From assembly GCA_964386325.1 (NCBI GenBank), contig CAYLQY010000008.1, positions 62,001 through 126,000 on the forward strand: 64,000 nt of DNA, written 5' to 3'. Under the pieces are notes generated by a model. It did no database searches and was not told where the DNA came from. It worked only from the letters and a program-made list of their open reading frames with translations. The DNA is from Anaerorhabdus sp964386325. GTDB taxonomy: Bacteria > Bacillota_I > Bacilli_A > Erysipelotrichales > Erysipelotrichaceae. Both the position numbers and the translations under genes were made by a program. Positions 27,152 to 34,592 of this stretch are shown here, piece by piece (position 1 is the first letter of the stretch; every line of letters begins with the position of its first letter).

Positions 27152-28477
27152 TTATCCCACTAATGGAAATCCTACTAAGAATAATAGGTTAACTAAAATA
27201 CCCATAGCTATTGTTACTACTGGTCCAACTGCCAATGGAATCAAGAAAGGTTTCTTCGCTGTTTTATTCAACATCCATGTCACCATTACTGCCATTGATC
27301 CAACATAACCAAGACCAATCATTCCCATAATAGAATTTGATGCAATGAATCCACCAACAAGTAATGCAACCTCAAGAATTTGGCTCATTGCATTTCTAAT
27401 ATGGTCACCCATTTCACGTAATGCTGGGAATGTATCTAATAACTTACCAATACTTCCAAGTACAAATGTTTCTAGTATTACTGTTAATGCTCCTGCAACA
27501 AAGGCAACTACAGCCAATACTACTGGACTTAATCCAAATGATGCCGCAAAGAATCCAACTGCAATAACAAAATATGAACCAGCTGGTGAGAATACTCCTG
27601 TAACAATCGCTGTTGTATAAACTAGTGGAATGTATCCGATTGCTCTAACTAACGCAACTAGTGCTGCTTCAGTAAATTGTCCGTTTAATGCTAATGGCCC
27701 TGAAATAACATCACTTGTTAATAATAATGTTGCTGCTGCAGCTGAGATTAATCCACCCATAACCGCAAATAATGGCCAACTCTTTTTAATACGTTCAACA
27801 TTATTTGAGAACATATTTGATATACCTTCATCAGCTGATGCACGATCTTTTACACTAGCACCAAAGAAAATCATTGTTAATGTACCTGCTAACATTGCCA
27901 TACCATCAGCATTCAATGTTAATTTAGCTACATCACCGATTGAGATGATACCAAACTTCTTAATTAATAAATAAGTTACAAATGTAATAACTCCTGTAAT
28001 AATCCCTTTTTTCAAACCATGTTGATATCCCACTGCAATTACTGGGAAAACTGAGAATGTCGCAACAACAATTGTTGATACATTTCCTAAACTACCAAGG
28101 AAGTTAACTGGTAACATTTGGAAGAATGAGTTGATTGAACTCATTGCTGCTACTACTAAAATTCCATAAACTGCCCCAATAACACCTGATAAAATTGTTC
28201 CTGTTTTTGTATCTGGGCACCATGTACCAATAATGTCACCCATCAATAAGAATGTGTGAATAATGATAATTCCCATTGCAATTGAGTTGGTAAAACCAAA
28301 TCCAACTATCAACCCAAAGCTAACCGCAAAAGATGTTGCAGCTAAACCTTTTCTATCAATACCTCCGTTAAAATATTCGGCAAATATTGGTCTAAATCCA
28401 TCATTGTAAACTGCCAAACTCTTGTTTGCTAATATTGATGACAAAGCACCGATACAAGCCGCTAAAAAGTAATTCAT
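27152..28477 (-). CDS. yhfT: Multi-spanning membrane protein (YhfT type, predicted transporter)
   Basis: About 441 residues with eleven to twelve hydrophobic helices and short loops, matching E. coli YhfT, a predicted transporter. The ATG behind AAGGGG is preferred to an ATG 13 codons upstream that would add a polar leader. It is the first gene after the operon promoter and lies next to the YhfZ regulator gene, as expected for a substrate uptake component. No ATP-binding, PTS or ion-coupling motif is recognisable, so the mechanism is unknown. Confidence 0.85.
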   Translation of the reverse strand: MNYFLAACIGALSSILANKSLAVYNDGFRPIFAEYFNGGIDRKGLAATSFAVSFGLIVGFGFTNSIAMGIIIIHTFLLMGDIIGTWCPDTKTGTILSGVIGAVYGILVVAAMSSINSFFQMLPVNFLGSLGNVSTIVVATFSVFPVIAVGYQHGLKKGIITGVITFVTYLLIKKFGIISIGDVAKLTLNADGMAMLAGTLTMIFFGASVKDRASADEGISNMFSNNVERIKKSWPLFAVMGGLISAAAATLLLTSDVISGPLALNGQFTEAALVALVRAIGYIPLVYTTAIVTGVFSPAGSYFVIAVGFFAASFGLSPVVLAVVAFVAGALTVILETFVLGSIGKLLDTFPALREMGDHIRNAMSQILEVALLVGGFIASNSIMGMIGLGYVGSMAVMVTWMLNKTAKKPFLIPLAVGPVVTIAMGILVNLLFLVGFPLVG

Positions 28478-28491
28478 AATATCCCCTTTCC

Positions 28492-28513
28492 AATATACCG
28501 TATTTAGTATATT
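28492..28513. promoter_or_regulatory. Candidate operator for the yhf-like operon
   Basis: The perfect inverted repeat AATATAC-N8-GTATATT lies between the -10 box and the yhfT ribosome site. Position just downstream of a strong promoter suits a repressor, most simply the adjacent YhfZ-type protein. A related ATACC-N2-GGTAT dyad (29505-29516) lies just downstream of the yhfZ -10 box. Confidence 0.5.
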
Positions 28514-28525
28514 CAACTTACATAC

Positions 28526-28554
28526 ATCATAGAGTACTTCTTTATCTTTGTCAA
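28526..28554 (-). promoter_or_regulatory. Sigma-A promoter of the yhf-like operon
   Basis: TTGACA, 17-base spacer, TATGAT upstream of yhfT: a near-consensus promoter, so the operon is probably kept off by a repressor rather than needing an activator. Confidence 0.8.
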
Positions 28555-28556
28555 CA

Positions 28557-28591
28557 CGAAAAAATTACCCCTAGTAACTAGGCGTAATTTT
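28557..28591 (-). terminator. Rho-independent terminator after yhfZ
   Basis: A long stem (AAAATTAC-CCTAG arms with one C-C mismatch, loop TTA) followed by TTTTTT on the minus strand separates the regulator gene from the promoter of the structural genes. Confidence 0.8.
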
Positions 28592-29494
28592 ACCTTCCAA
28601 GACTAATTTTTGAATATTCATTACTGTCTCAATATCAATGATTTCATTCAATAGCGAGATAATTTCTTCTTTATCTCTTCTTACAACAATAACAGCCTCA
28701 GTATCGGCTACATTTTCTGTTTTCACGGATACATAATTAATATTTACGATTTTATCCGTTACCTCATCTTTGTTCCATACTGCTGCATCAATATCCCCTT
28801 CAATAACACGAGATAGGATTTGTGAGTAATCTACTGGGATAAAATCTACTTTTTTTCCACGGCACACTTCTTCCGTTAATTCTTTTTGGTCAATTGAATC
28901 AACATCAATCCCTACTCTCATACCATCCGCTATCGTCTTTGCTTTGGGATTATTAAATATAACAACATGTTCGCTCAAGTAAGAATGCGGTCCAAAAGAT
29001 TTTACAATAACAATTGAATCATTGGTTTTCATGAATTCATCGGCTGCATATTTTGACACAACTGCATAATCATAGCGATTTGTCAGTAACATCGAAATAC
29101 GATTGCGTGCACCTCGCATATAAGCCATGCTTACTGGAATATTATAATGATTTTCCATCGCTACGATTAATCCCGATGCAAATCCCTCATATTTCTTAGA
29201 ATACGGAAGTGGCATTGCCCCAACAATACTTGTAATATTCGCAATCTCTAAAAGAATCAATGTATTCTTCTTCACAAGGTATGTACCCATATGACCTCTT
29301 GATTCAAGCTTCAATGCTCCTGTTGTTTGAAGTAAACTCAATGAACTCTGTAAAGTTCCTCTTCCGATATCAAGTTTTTCACTCATATCTGTTACTGTAG
29401 GTATTTTAGATCCAACTTGGCATTTTAAAAACTCTCTTGCTAAACGAAGAGCTGCCAATCCATTTTTACTTAATAATAATTGTTGATAATCCAT
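28571..29494 (-). CDS. yhfZ: YhfZ-type transcriptional regulator
   Basis: A 307-residue protein with an N-terminal winged helix-turn-helix (about residues 15-75, IPTVTDMSEKLDIGRGTLQSSL, named only as a landmark) and a C-terminal periplasmic-binding-like ligand domain (from about 95: MRVGIDVDSID and YDYAVVSKYAADEF resemble substrate-binding lobes). This layout matches E. coli YhfZ, so a small ligand probably controls DNA binding. It has its own promoter and terminator directly upstream of the operon it most likely regulates. The ligand is unknown. Confidence 0.85.
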   Translation of the reverse strand: MDYQQLLLSKNGLAALRLAREFLKCQVGSKIPTVTDMSEKLDIGRGTLQSSLSLLQTTGALKLESRGHMGTYLVKKNTLILLEIANITSIVGAMPLPYSKKYEGFASGLIVAMENHYNIPVSMAYMRGARNRISMLLTNRYDYAVVSKYAADEFMKTNDSIVIVKSFGPHSYLSEHVVIFNNPKAKTIADGMRVGIDVDSIDQKELTEEVCRGKKVDFIPVDYSQILSRVIEGDIDAAVWNKDEVTDKIVNINYVSVKTENVADTEAVIVVRRDKEEIISLLNEIIDIETVMNIQKLVLEGKITPSY

Positions 29495-29517
29495 ATATTT
29501 ACCTATACCTTGGTATC

Positions 29518-29546
29518 ATTATATCAAAGCAAATCTTCAAAAACAA
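29518..29546 (-). promoter_or_regulatory. Sigma-A promoter of yhfZ
   Basis: TTGTTT, 17-base spacer, TATAAT. The dyad ATACC-N2-GGTAT (29505-29516) lies immediately downstream, where it could give autoregulation. Confidence 0.7.
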
Positions 29547-29557
29547 TTTTGTTATAT

Positions 29558-30085
29558 TTACTTTATACTCCAAATTCCTTTGTTTTGCTCTTTTGCTACC
29601 TTCTCACCAAGTTGCACAACATCTGTATATTTATAATCATCATAAAGATATTTCACTTCCGCAAGACCTTCGCGAACAAGCTGTTCTTGAAGTAAAACAC
29701 CATCTACCCAAATCCAAGCTAAAGTTCTACCATACTTATCTTCTTTCGCTTCTTCATATTCCACTTGAATTTCTTGGGCACCTTTTAATAATTTACACGT
29801 ATAGTCACTTGCTTCTTCTCCATAAGGATCTGCAGGTGTATTTCCCTTCGCGATTTCTGGCGCATCAATTGCTAGAAAGCGAACCTTCTTGTCTTCACCA
29901 CCAATATTAAAATGTGCTGTATCCCCATCAACACAAGTAATGAATGTGATTTGATCTTTCGGTATTGTCGTACTAACATATATTTCATACACCGAAAACA
30001 ATAAAAACAGAATTAACAATATTCCTAAATATTTACTATTTTTCTTTTTCATCATCGCTTTTTTTATTTTCTTGCTTGTAATCAT
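29558..30085 (-). CDS. Thermonuclease (SNase) family nuclease, membrane-anchored or secreted
   Basis: About 175 residues. A lysine-rich start is followed by one hydrophobic helix (YLGILLILFLLFSVYEIYV, residues 20-38), then a staphylococcal-nuclease OB-fold domain. The three catalytic residues are visible: Arg in VRFLAIDAPE, Glu in YGEEAS and Arg in DKYGRTLAW, together with the calcium-side Asp in VDGDTA. It should cut DNA or RNA outside the cell, for defence or nutrient recovery. The ATG behind GGTGATAAAA is chosen over an upstream GTG. No clear signal-peptidase site is seen, so anchoring is possible. Confidence 0.9.
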   Translation of the reverse strand: MITSKKIKKAMMKKKNSKYLGILLILFLLFSVYEIYVSTTIPKDQITFITCVDGDTAHFNIGGEDKKVRFLAIDAPEIAKGNTPADPYGEEASDYTCKLLKGAQEIQVEYEEAKEDKYGRTLAWIWVDGVLLQEQLVREGLAEVKYLYDDYKYTDVVQLGEKVAKEQNKGIWSIK

Positions 30086-30145
30086 TTTTATCACCACTGA
30101 CTATTGTACACTAAAACAAAAGTTTAATGTATGCCTCACAATATA

Positions 30146-30168
30146 AAAACTGGATTTTACTCCAGTTT
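30146..30168 (-). terminator. Rho-independent terminator after the CcdA-thioredoxin gene
   Basis: AAACTGGA, six-base loop, TCCAGTTTTTATATT on the minus strand. Confidence 0.8.
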
Positions 30169-30172
30169 CAAC

Positions 30173-31369
30173 CTAATTCTTCGTTTGTTGAATAATATCA
30201 ATCAATGTTTCTTTTGGTGCAGCACCTGGTAAATATCCTAACAAGGTTCCATCTGGTTTATAAACAAACGAAGTAGGATATCCTGTAACACCATATAAAC
30301 TAGATATTGCTCCATCTTCATCAAAGAGGAACGTCATATCTTCATAGCCATTCTCTGCAATGAACTTTTCAATTCCCGCTTGATCAGTTTCTTGACCATA
30401 ATTTGGTCTTGTAACTACCAAGATTTTAAGTGTCTCATCCTCTTTTTGAAGTTCTTGTAGAATTGGTAACTCCTGCTTACAATATGAGCACCATGTCGCA
30501 AAGAATGTTACAAAAACAGTATCTCCTTTGTAGTCCGTCAATGTATGACTTTCTCCATGTTGATCCTTTAATGTGAAATTATACGTTTCCATTTCATTAC
30601 CAACCGTTTGAACATTATCACCATTATCAGGAGCCGGTGTTGGTGCTACAACTGCACTTTGTTTCTTGAGTGAAACAATCTCAGATGATGCATTCACAAC
30701 CATCCACCCACCCATAATGAGGATTAAAACACCACCTATTATTACCGTATATCTCATGATATTTTGATTCTTCTTCAATAAATTCAAAATTTCTTCTGTA
30801 AAGATTCCCAATAATAGAAACATGAGTATAAACCCTAACGCATATGCAAAGATATAAAGATTACCAATCCATACACTGGTCGCATTAGCCGCTAAGATAA
30901 AGGCACTTGATAACATTGGACCAATACAAGGAGTCCATGCAAAACTAAAGAAGAAACCAAGTAAGAAAGCCTTTAAAAAATTCATCTTACTTAAATCCAT
31001 TTTAATTGGAAGACGATACTCGCCCTCTAATAATGGAAATCTTAGAATTTTTAAATGAATACATCCAAATACAATTAACAACATTCCTCCAACCATCGAA
31101 AAGACTAATTGGTATTCTAAGAAAAATTCTTTAAATGTTGATATTGATAAACCTGCAATAAAGAAGATCATCGATATTCCTAATACAAAGAATAATGATG
31201 TAAATAATACTTTCGAACGCTTATAAACGATATTCCCATTCTCATCAGTTGTTTTTGCATCTGCAGTTAAATAACCAATATACAAGGGAATAAGCGGGAT
31301 TACGCAGGGTGAAAAGAACGATAACATTCCCTCCACAAACAGCGTTACAATCGTTGCCTGTGAACCCAT
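30173..31369 (-). CDS. CcdA-type membrane thiol reductant carrier fused to a TlpA/ResA-like thioredoxin domain
   Basis: A 398-residue fusion. Residues 1-230 form a CcdA/DsbD transmembrane core with the two redox cysteines in FFSPCVIPLIPLYIGYL and FAWTPCIGPM. After a Pro/Ala linker (APTPAPDNG) the C-terminal 140 residues are an extracytoplasmic thioredoxin-like domain with active site TWCSYCKQELP and the GYPTSFVYKPDG cis-Pro loop. The core would pass electrons from cytoplasmic thioredoxin to the outer domain, reducing disulfides or peroxide in surface proteins. It follows uppP by 18 bases. No cytochrome c genes are nearby. Confidence 0.9.
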   Translation of the reverse strand: MGSQATIVTLFVEGMLSFFSPCVIPLIPLYIGYLTADAKTTDENGNIVYKRSKVLFTSLFFVLGISMIFFIAGLSISTFKEFFLEYQLVFSMVGGMLLIVFGCIHLKILRFPLLEGEYRLPIKMDLSKMNFLKAFLLGFFFSFAWTPCIGPMLSSAFILAANATSVWIGNLYIFAYALGFILMFLLLGIFTEEILNLLKKNQNIMRYTVIIGGVLILIMGGWMVVNASSEIVSLKKQSAVVAPTPAPDNGDNVQTVGNEMETYNFTLKDQHGESHTLTDYKGDTVFVTFFATWCSYCKQELPILQELQKEDETLKILVVTRPNYGQETDQAGIEKFIAENGYEDMTFLFDEDGAISSLYGVTGYPTSFVYKPDGTLLGYLPGAAPKETLIDIIQQTKN

Positions 31370-31387
31370 AAAATCACTCCTAACTAA

Positions 31388-32209
31388 TTACCTCAAAAAT
31401 GCAAAGTACAGTAATACAATAACACCTAAAATGATTCTATAATAGCCAAACACTTTGAAGTCATGTTTACGTACATAACTCATGAATGTTTTAATAGCGA
31501 CAATAGACACCACAAAAGCTGTAACCATTCCTACAAGCAATAACACAATGCCTGCAAAATCTAATGCAACTTTTAACTTTAATAACTTCAACAAACTTGC
31601 TCCAAACATCATTGGAATCGCTAAGAAGAAAGAAAACTCTGCCGCAACTGGTCGCGCACACCCAAGTAAAACTGCCCCCAAAATTGTCGCACCACTTCTT
31701 GATGTCCCTGGTATTAATGCTAATACTTGAAATATCCCAATAAGCGCTGCTGTTTTATAAGTCAATTGACCTAATGAACTGATTGTAGGTTTATTTTTTC
31801 TTGATTCAATCCACAAGAACGCAAATCCATAAACAATTAACGTAATTGCTACAGTTACTGAATTATATAAATACTTATCAATCATATCATCAAATAAGAA
31901 TCCAATAATCGCTGCTGGCACTGCTGCAATTGCAACTTTATACCACAAATTCATTGTATTCTTAAAATGTTCAGGATCTTTTTTACTCTTTGCAAAAGGA
32001 TTCAATTTTGAGAAGTATAATAAAAGCACCGCTAATATACTTCCAAACTGAATTACAACCATGAACATATTCACAAATTCTGCACTCATTTGCATCGGAA
32101 TAAGCTCATTCACAATAATCATATGTCCTGTACTACTAATAGGTAACCATTCGGTAATCCCCTGAATAATACCAAGAATAATAGCTTTTATTATTTCTAT
32201 AAAAATCAT
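31388..32209 (-). CDS. uppP: Undecaprenyl-diphosphatase (bacitracin resistance)
   Basis: About 273 residues, all-helical membrane protein of the BacA/UppP family. Signature motifs are present: the first helix with GIIQGITEWLPISSTGHM and the PGTSRSGATI motif near residue 170. It removes a phosphate from undecaprenyl diphosphate to recycle the lipid carrier for peptidoglycan and teichoic acid synthesis. The ATG behind GGAGGG is chosen; an upstream in-frame start adds eight polar residues. It probably shares its transcript with the CcdA-thioredoxin gene. Confidence 0.94.
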   Translation of the reverse strand: MIFIEIIKAIILGIIQGITEWLPISSTGHMIIVNELIPMQMSAEFVNMFMVVIQFGSILAVLLLYFSKLNPFAKSKKDPEHFKNTMNLWYKVAIAAVPAAIIGFLFDDMIDKYLYNSVTVAITLIVYGFAFLWIESRKNKPTISSLGQLTYKTAALIGIFQVLALIPGTSRSGATILGAVLLGCARPVAAEFSFFLAIPMMFGASLLKLLKLKVALDFAGIVLLLVGMVTAFVVSIVAIKTFMSYVRKHDFKVFGYYRIILGVIVLLYFAFLR

Positions 32210-32233
32210 ATGTTCCCTCCAATTCCTCGCCAC

Positions 32234-32242
32234 ATTATATCA
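32234..32242 (-). promoter_or_regulatory. Extended -10 promoter of uppP
   Basis: TGATATAAT on the minus strand about 25 bases before the start codon matches an extended -10. No good -35 is visible. Confidence 0.5.
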
Positions 32243-32297
32243 TATTCCATGACGTAGTTTCTTATATTTTAGTAATCTTTTTCGAATAAATTAAGTT

Positions 32298-32324
32298 ATA
32301 AAAAGCTAACACATCTGTTAGCTT
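32298..32324 (-). terminator. Rho-independent terminator after the ECF S component
   Basis: AAGCTAACA, loop GATG, TGTTAGCTT and TTT on the minus strand, just past the stop codon. Confidence 0.8.
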
Positions 32325-32327
32325 CAT

Positions 32328-32822
32328 CTATTTTCTATAGTTTTCAGTAAGTATTTGAACTCGTTTCAATAGAACCAATGCAATCACTGCTCCGGCAACT
32401 CCTTGTACAATGTTTGCAGGTGCAGCTGAAAGTGAAACAATTGCACTACCATACATTATCCACTCTGTCACAAAATAACCACCTACCATGATGATAATAG
32501 CCATAGCATATGCCGTCCATTTAATCTTTGGTCCAAATTTCGCAAACAGTATTGAAATTACTACACCTTCAACTCCTTTTATAATAAGCGTTGGTATTGC
32601 ATATTGTGCGTAACCACCAATTACATCCGCTAAAGCACTTCCAATTCCACCCACTACAAATGCATGAAATGGATTCAATACTGAGCAAAATAACATGATC
32701 ATGCTCTCACCTAAGTTAAAATATCCACCCAAACTATTTGGAACTTTAATATACATTGTTGTTACAAAAACCAATGCTGCTGCTAACCCTGTAAGTGTAA
32801 ATTCTTTTAATTGTTTATTCAT
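32328..32822 (-). CDS. ECF transporter S component (vitamin-binding subunit)
   Basis: About 164 residues with five to six transmembrane helices. The LGGYFNLGESMIML stretch, the GGIGSALADVIGGYAQYAIPT motif and a small N-terminal region with the LTGLAAALVF pattern that docks on EcfT are typical of S components of the COG4720 type. Such proteins bind a vitamin or precursor and share the EcfA/EcfA'/EcfT module, whose EcfT gene starts at the other end of this window. Substrate cannot be assigned. The ATG behind GGGAGAAGAG lies within the end of hflX, an eight-base overlap. Confidence 0.85.
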   Translation of the reverse strand: MNKQLKEFTLTGLAAALVFVTTMYIKVPNSLGGYFNLGESMIMLFCSVLNPFHAFVVGGIGSALADVIGGYAQYAIPTLIIKGVEGVVISILFAKFGPKIKWTAYAMAIIIMVGGYFVTEWIMYGSAIVSLSAAPANIVQGVAGAVIALVLLKRVQILTENYRK

Positions 32823-34071
32823 TCTCTTCTCCCACACAATATTTGACAATCTTTTCTGCTACCTCTTTACTACAAACCACTCGAATTCTTCTACCTTTGT
32901 CTTCATCTTTCAAAAATTCAATTGTACTTGTTTGTTTCAACATTTGAATAATTGATAAATCTTCATAAGGAATAATACATTCTAGTTCTTCTGTTGTAGG
33001 ATATACCATCGCTTCAATCCGATTCAACAATTCATCAATTCCCTCATTTGTCTTTGTCGAAACATAAATACCATCATTTTTTGTTTGTTCATTTATTAAA
33101 TCACATTTATTGTAGACATTAAGTATTGGAAGATGATTCGCTTCAATCTTTTTCAATACATCCATTGTCGCAATTTCATGAATTTCAATTTGCGTACTAC
33201 TTGAATCAAACACTTGAACCAAACAATCTGCTTCTTTTATCGCAGACAATGTACTCTTAAATGCTTCAATTAAATCCAAAGGAAGATTTGATACAAATCC
33301 AACTGTATCAAATAATAAAAATTCTTTACCACTTGTAAATTGTACTCGTCTAACACTTGTATCTAATGTCGCAAACAACATATCTTTTTCAAATACCTGT
33401 TTCTCTTCTTGTGAATGATTCTTTTTTAAAAGAGCATTCATTAATGAAGACTTTCCAGCATTTGTATACCCAATCAACGCAACCATTGGTAAATTTGATT
33501 TTATTCTTTGAGCTTTTTGAATATTTGTTTGTGTTTGGAGTGCTTTTAACTCTTTTTTTAAGTTGCTGATTCTTCTTTCAACTTCTCTTCTTTTGAGTTC
33601 TAACGATGTTTCCCCTTTACCTCTGTTTTTAACACCAGAACCCCCACGTTGTTGATCACCATGATTGTCTGAGTAAATAAGTCGTGGTAGTTCATAGCGA
33701 AGTCTAGCCATTTCAGTTTGAATTTGCGCTTCACGCGTGCGTGCACGAATTGAAAAAATAGTGAGAATTAATCCTGTTCTATCAAATACATCACAATTAC
33801 AAATTGTCGCAATATTACTAATTTGTAATGGAGACAGATTATTATAAAAGACAATATTTTCGATTTCTAGATTCTCACAACATTCATTAATTTCTAGTAA
33901 CTTTCCACTCCCTACACACGTTTGTCGATCAACCGTGTCTAAATTTTGGATAATAACTTCCGCTACTACATAATTACATGCCTCACATAGGCGCTTACAC
34001 TCTTCAATTTCTTCAGCAAAAACTGCCGTTGATTTAGCGGTGTTAACACCTATTAAAAGTACTTTTTCCAT
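32815..34071 (-). CDS. hflX: Ribosome-associated GTPase HflX
   Basis: About 418 residues. An N-terminal HflX domain with the NLDTVDRQTCVGSGKL region and the glycine-rich loop (HGDQQRGGSGVKNRGKGETSLE region) is followed by a coiled coil (about 155-190) and a G domain with GYTNAGKSSLMNAL (G1), FATLDTSVRR (G2), DTVGF (G3) and NKCDL (G4). HflX splits stalled ribosomes after stress. The ATG ten bases past AAAGG is preferred to one overlapping the ribosome site. Codes in one unit with the S component. Confidence 0.94.
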   Translation of the reverse strand: MEKVLLIGVNTAKSTAVFAEEIEECKRLCEACNYVVAEVIIQNLDTVDRQTCVGSGKLLEINECCENLEIENIVFYNNLSPLQISNIATICNCDVFDRTGLILTIFSIRARTREAQIQTEMARLRYELPRLIYSDNHGDQQRGGSGVKNRGKGETSLELKRREVERRISNLKKELKALQTQTNIQKAQRIKSNLPMVALIGYTNAGKSSLMNALLKKNHSQEEKQVFEKDMLFATLDTSVRRVQFTSGKEFLLFDTVGFVSNLPLDLIEAFKSTLSAIKEADCLVQVFDSSSTQIEIHEIATMDVLKKIEANHLPILNVYNKCDLINEQTKNDGIYVSTKTNEGIDELLNRIEAMVYPTTEELECIIPYEDLSIIQMLKQTSTIEFLKDEDKGRRIRVVCSKEVAEKIVKYCVGEENE

Positions 34072-34261
34072 TAACACACATCCTTTCAACTTTTTCTAGT
34101 ATACTACTAAGTATTTCAAAAAACCACTTTAGTTATGCTCAACCGCCTTAAGAATTAAAAAAATCATAGAAACATGCATTTTCCTTTGATTTTAAGCAAA
34201 TTTACTGCTTTACTTTTCTAGAAATGTGCTAAAATTAAACCATGGAGGATATATTAATTAT

Positions 34262-34549
34262 ATGGCAGACATTACTAAAACAAAAAAAGTATTAGCTGAA
34301 GAATTAGCTACTGAAATGGGATTAACAAAGAAAGCTGGAAATGACGCTGTTAACTTCATCTTTGCTCAAATGACTAAAACTTTGAAAAAAGGTGGTACTG
34401 TAGATATTAACGGTTTCGGTAAATTCACAGTAAAGAAAAGAGCAGCTCGTGCAGGTATCAATCCATTAACTAAAGAAAAAATTAAAATCAAAGCTGCTAA
34501 GGTTCCAGGATTCAAAGCATCAAAAACACTTAAAGACGCAGTAAAATAG
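34262..34549 (+). CDS. hup: HU family DNA-binding protein
   Basis: A 95-residue histone-like protein. The N-terminal dimerisation helices (KKVLAEELATEMGLTKKAG) and the beta-arm region with GFGKFTVKKRAARAGINP are diagnostic; the arm proline sits in INPLT. It compacts and bends DNA. The ATG follows GGAGG by 13 bases; an in-frame ATG upstream overlaps the promoter region and is rejected. It is a single-gene unit ending at a strong terminator. Confidence 0.95.
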   Translation: MADITKTKKVLAEELATEMGLTKKAGNDAVNFIFAQMTKTLKKGGTVDINGFGKFTVKKRAARAGINPLTKEKIKIKAAKVPGFKASKTLKDAVK

Positions 34550-34555
34550 CAAAAT

Positions 34556-34592
34556 AAAATGATAAGTAGAATAATCTGCTTATCATTTTTTA
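34556..34592. terminator. Bidirectional rho-independent terminator after hup
   Basis: AAAATGATAAG-T-AGA, loop ATAA, TCT-G-CTTATCATTTTTT. It serves hup on the plus strand and the convergent EAL gene on the minus strand, whose stop overlaps it. Confidence 0.85.
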
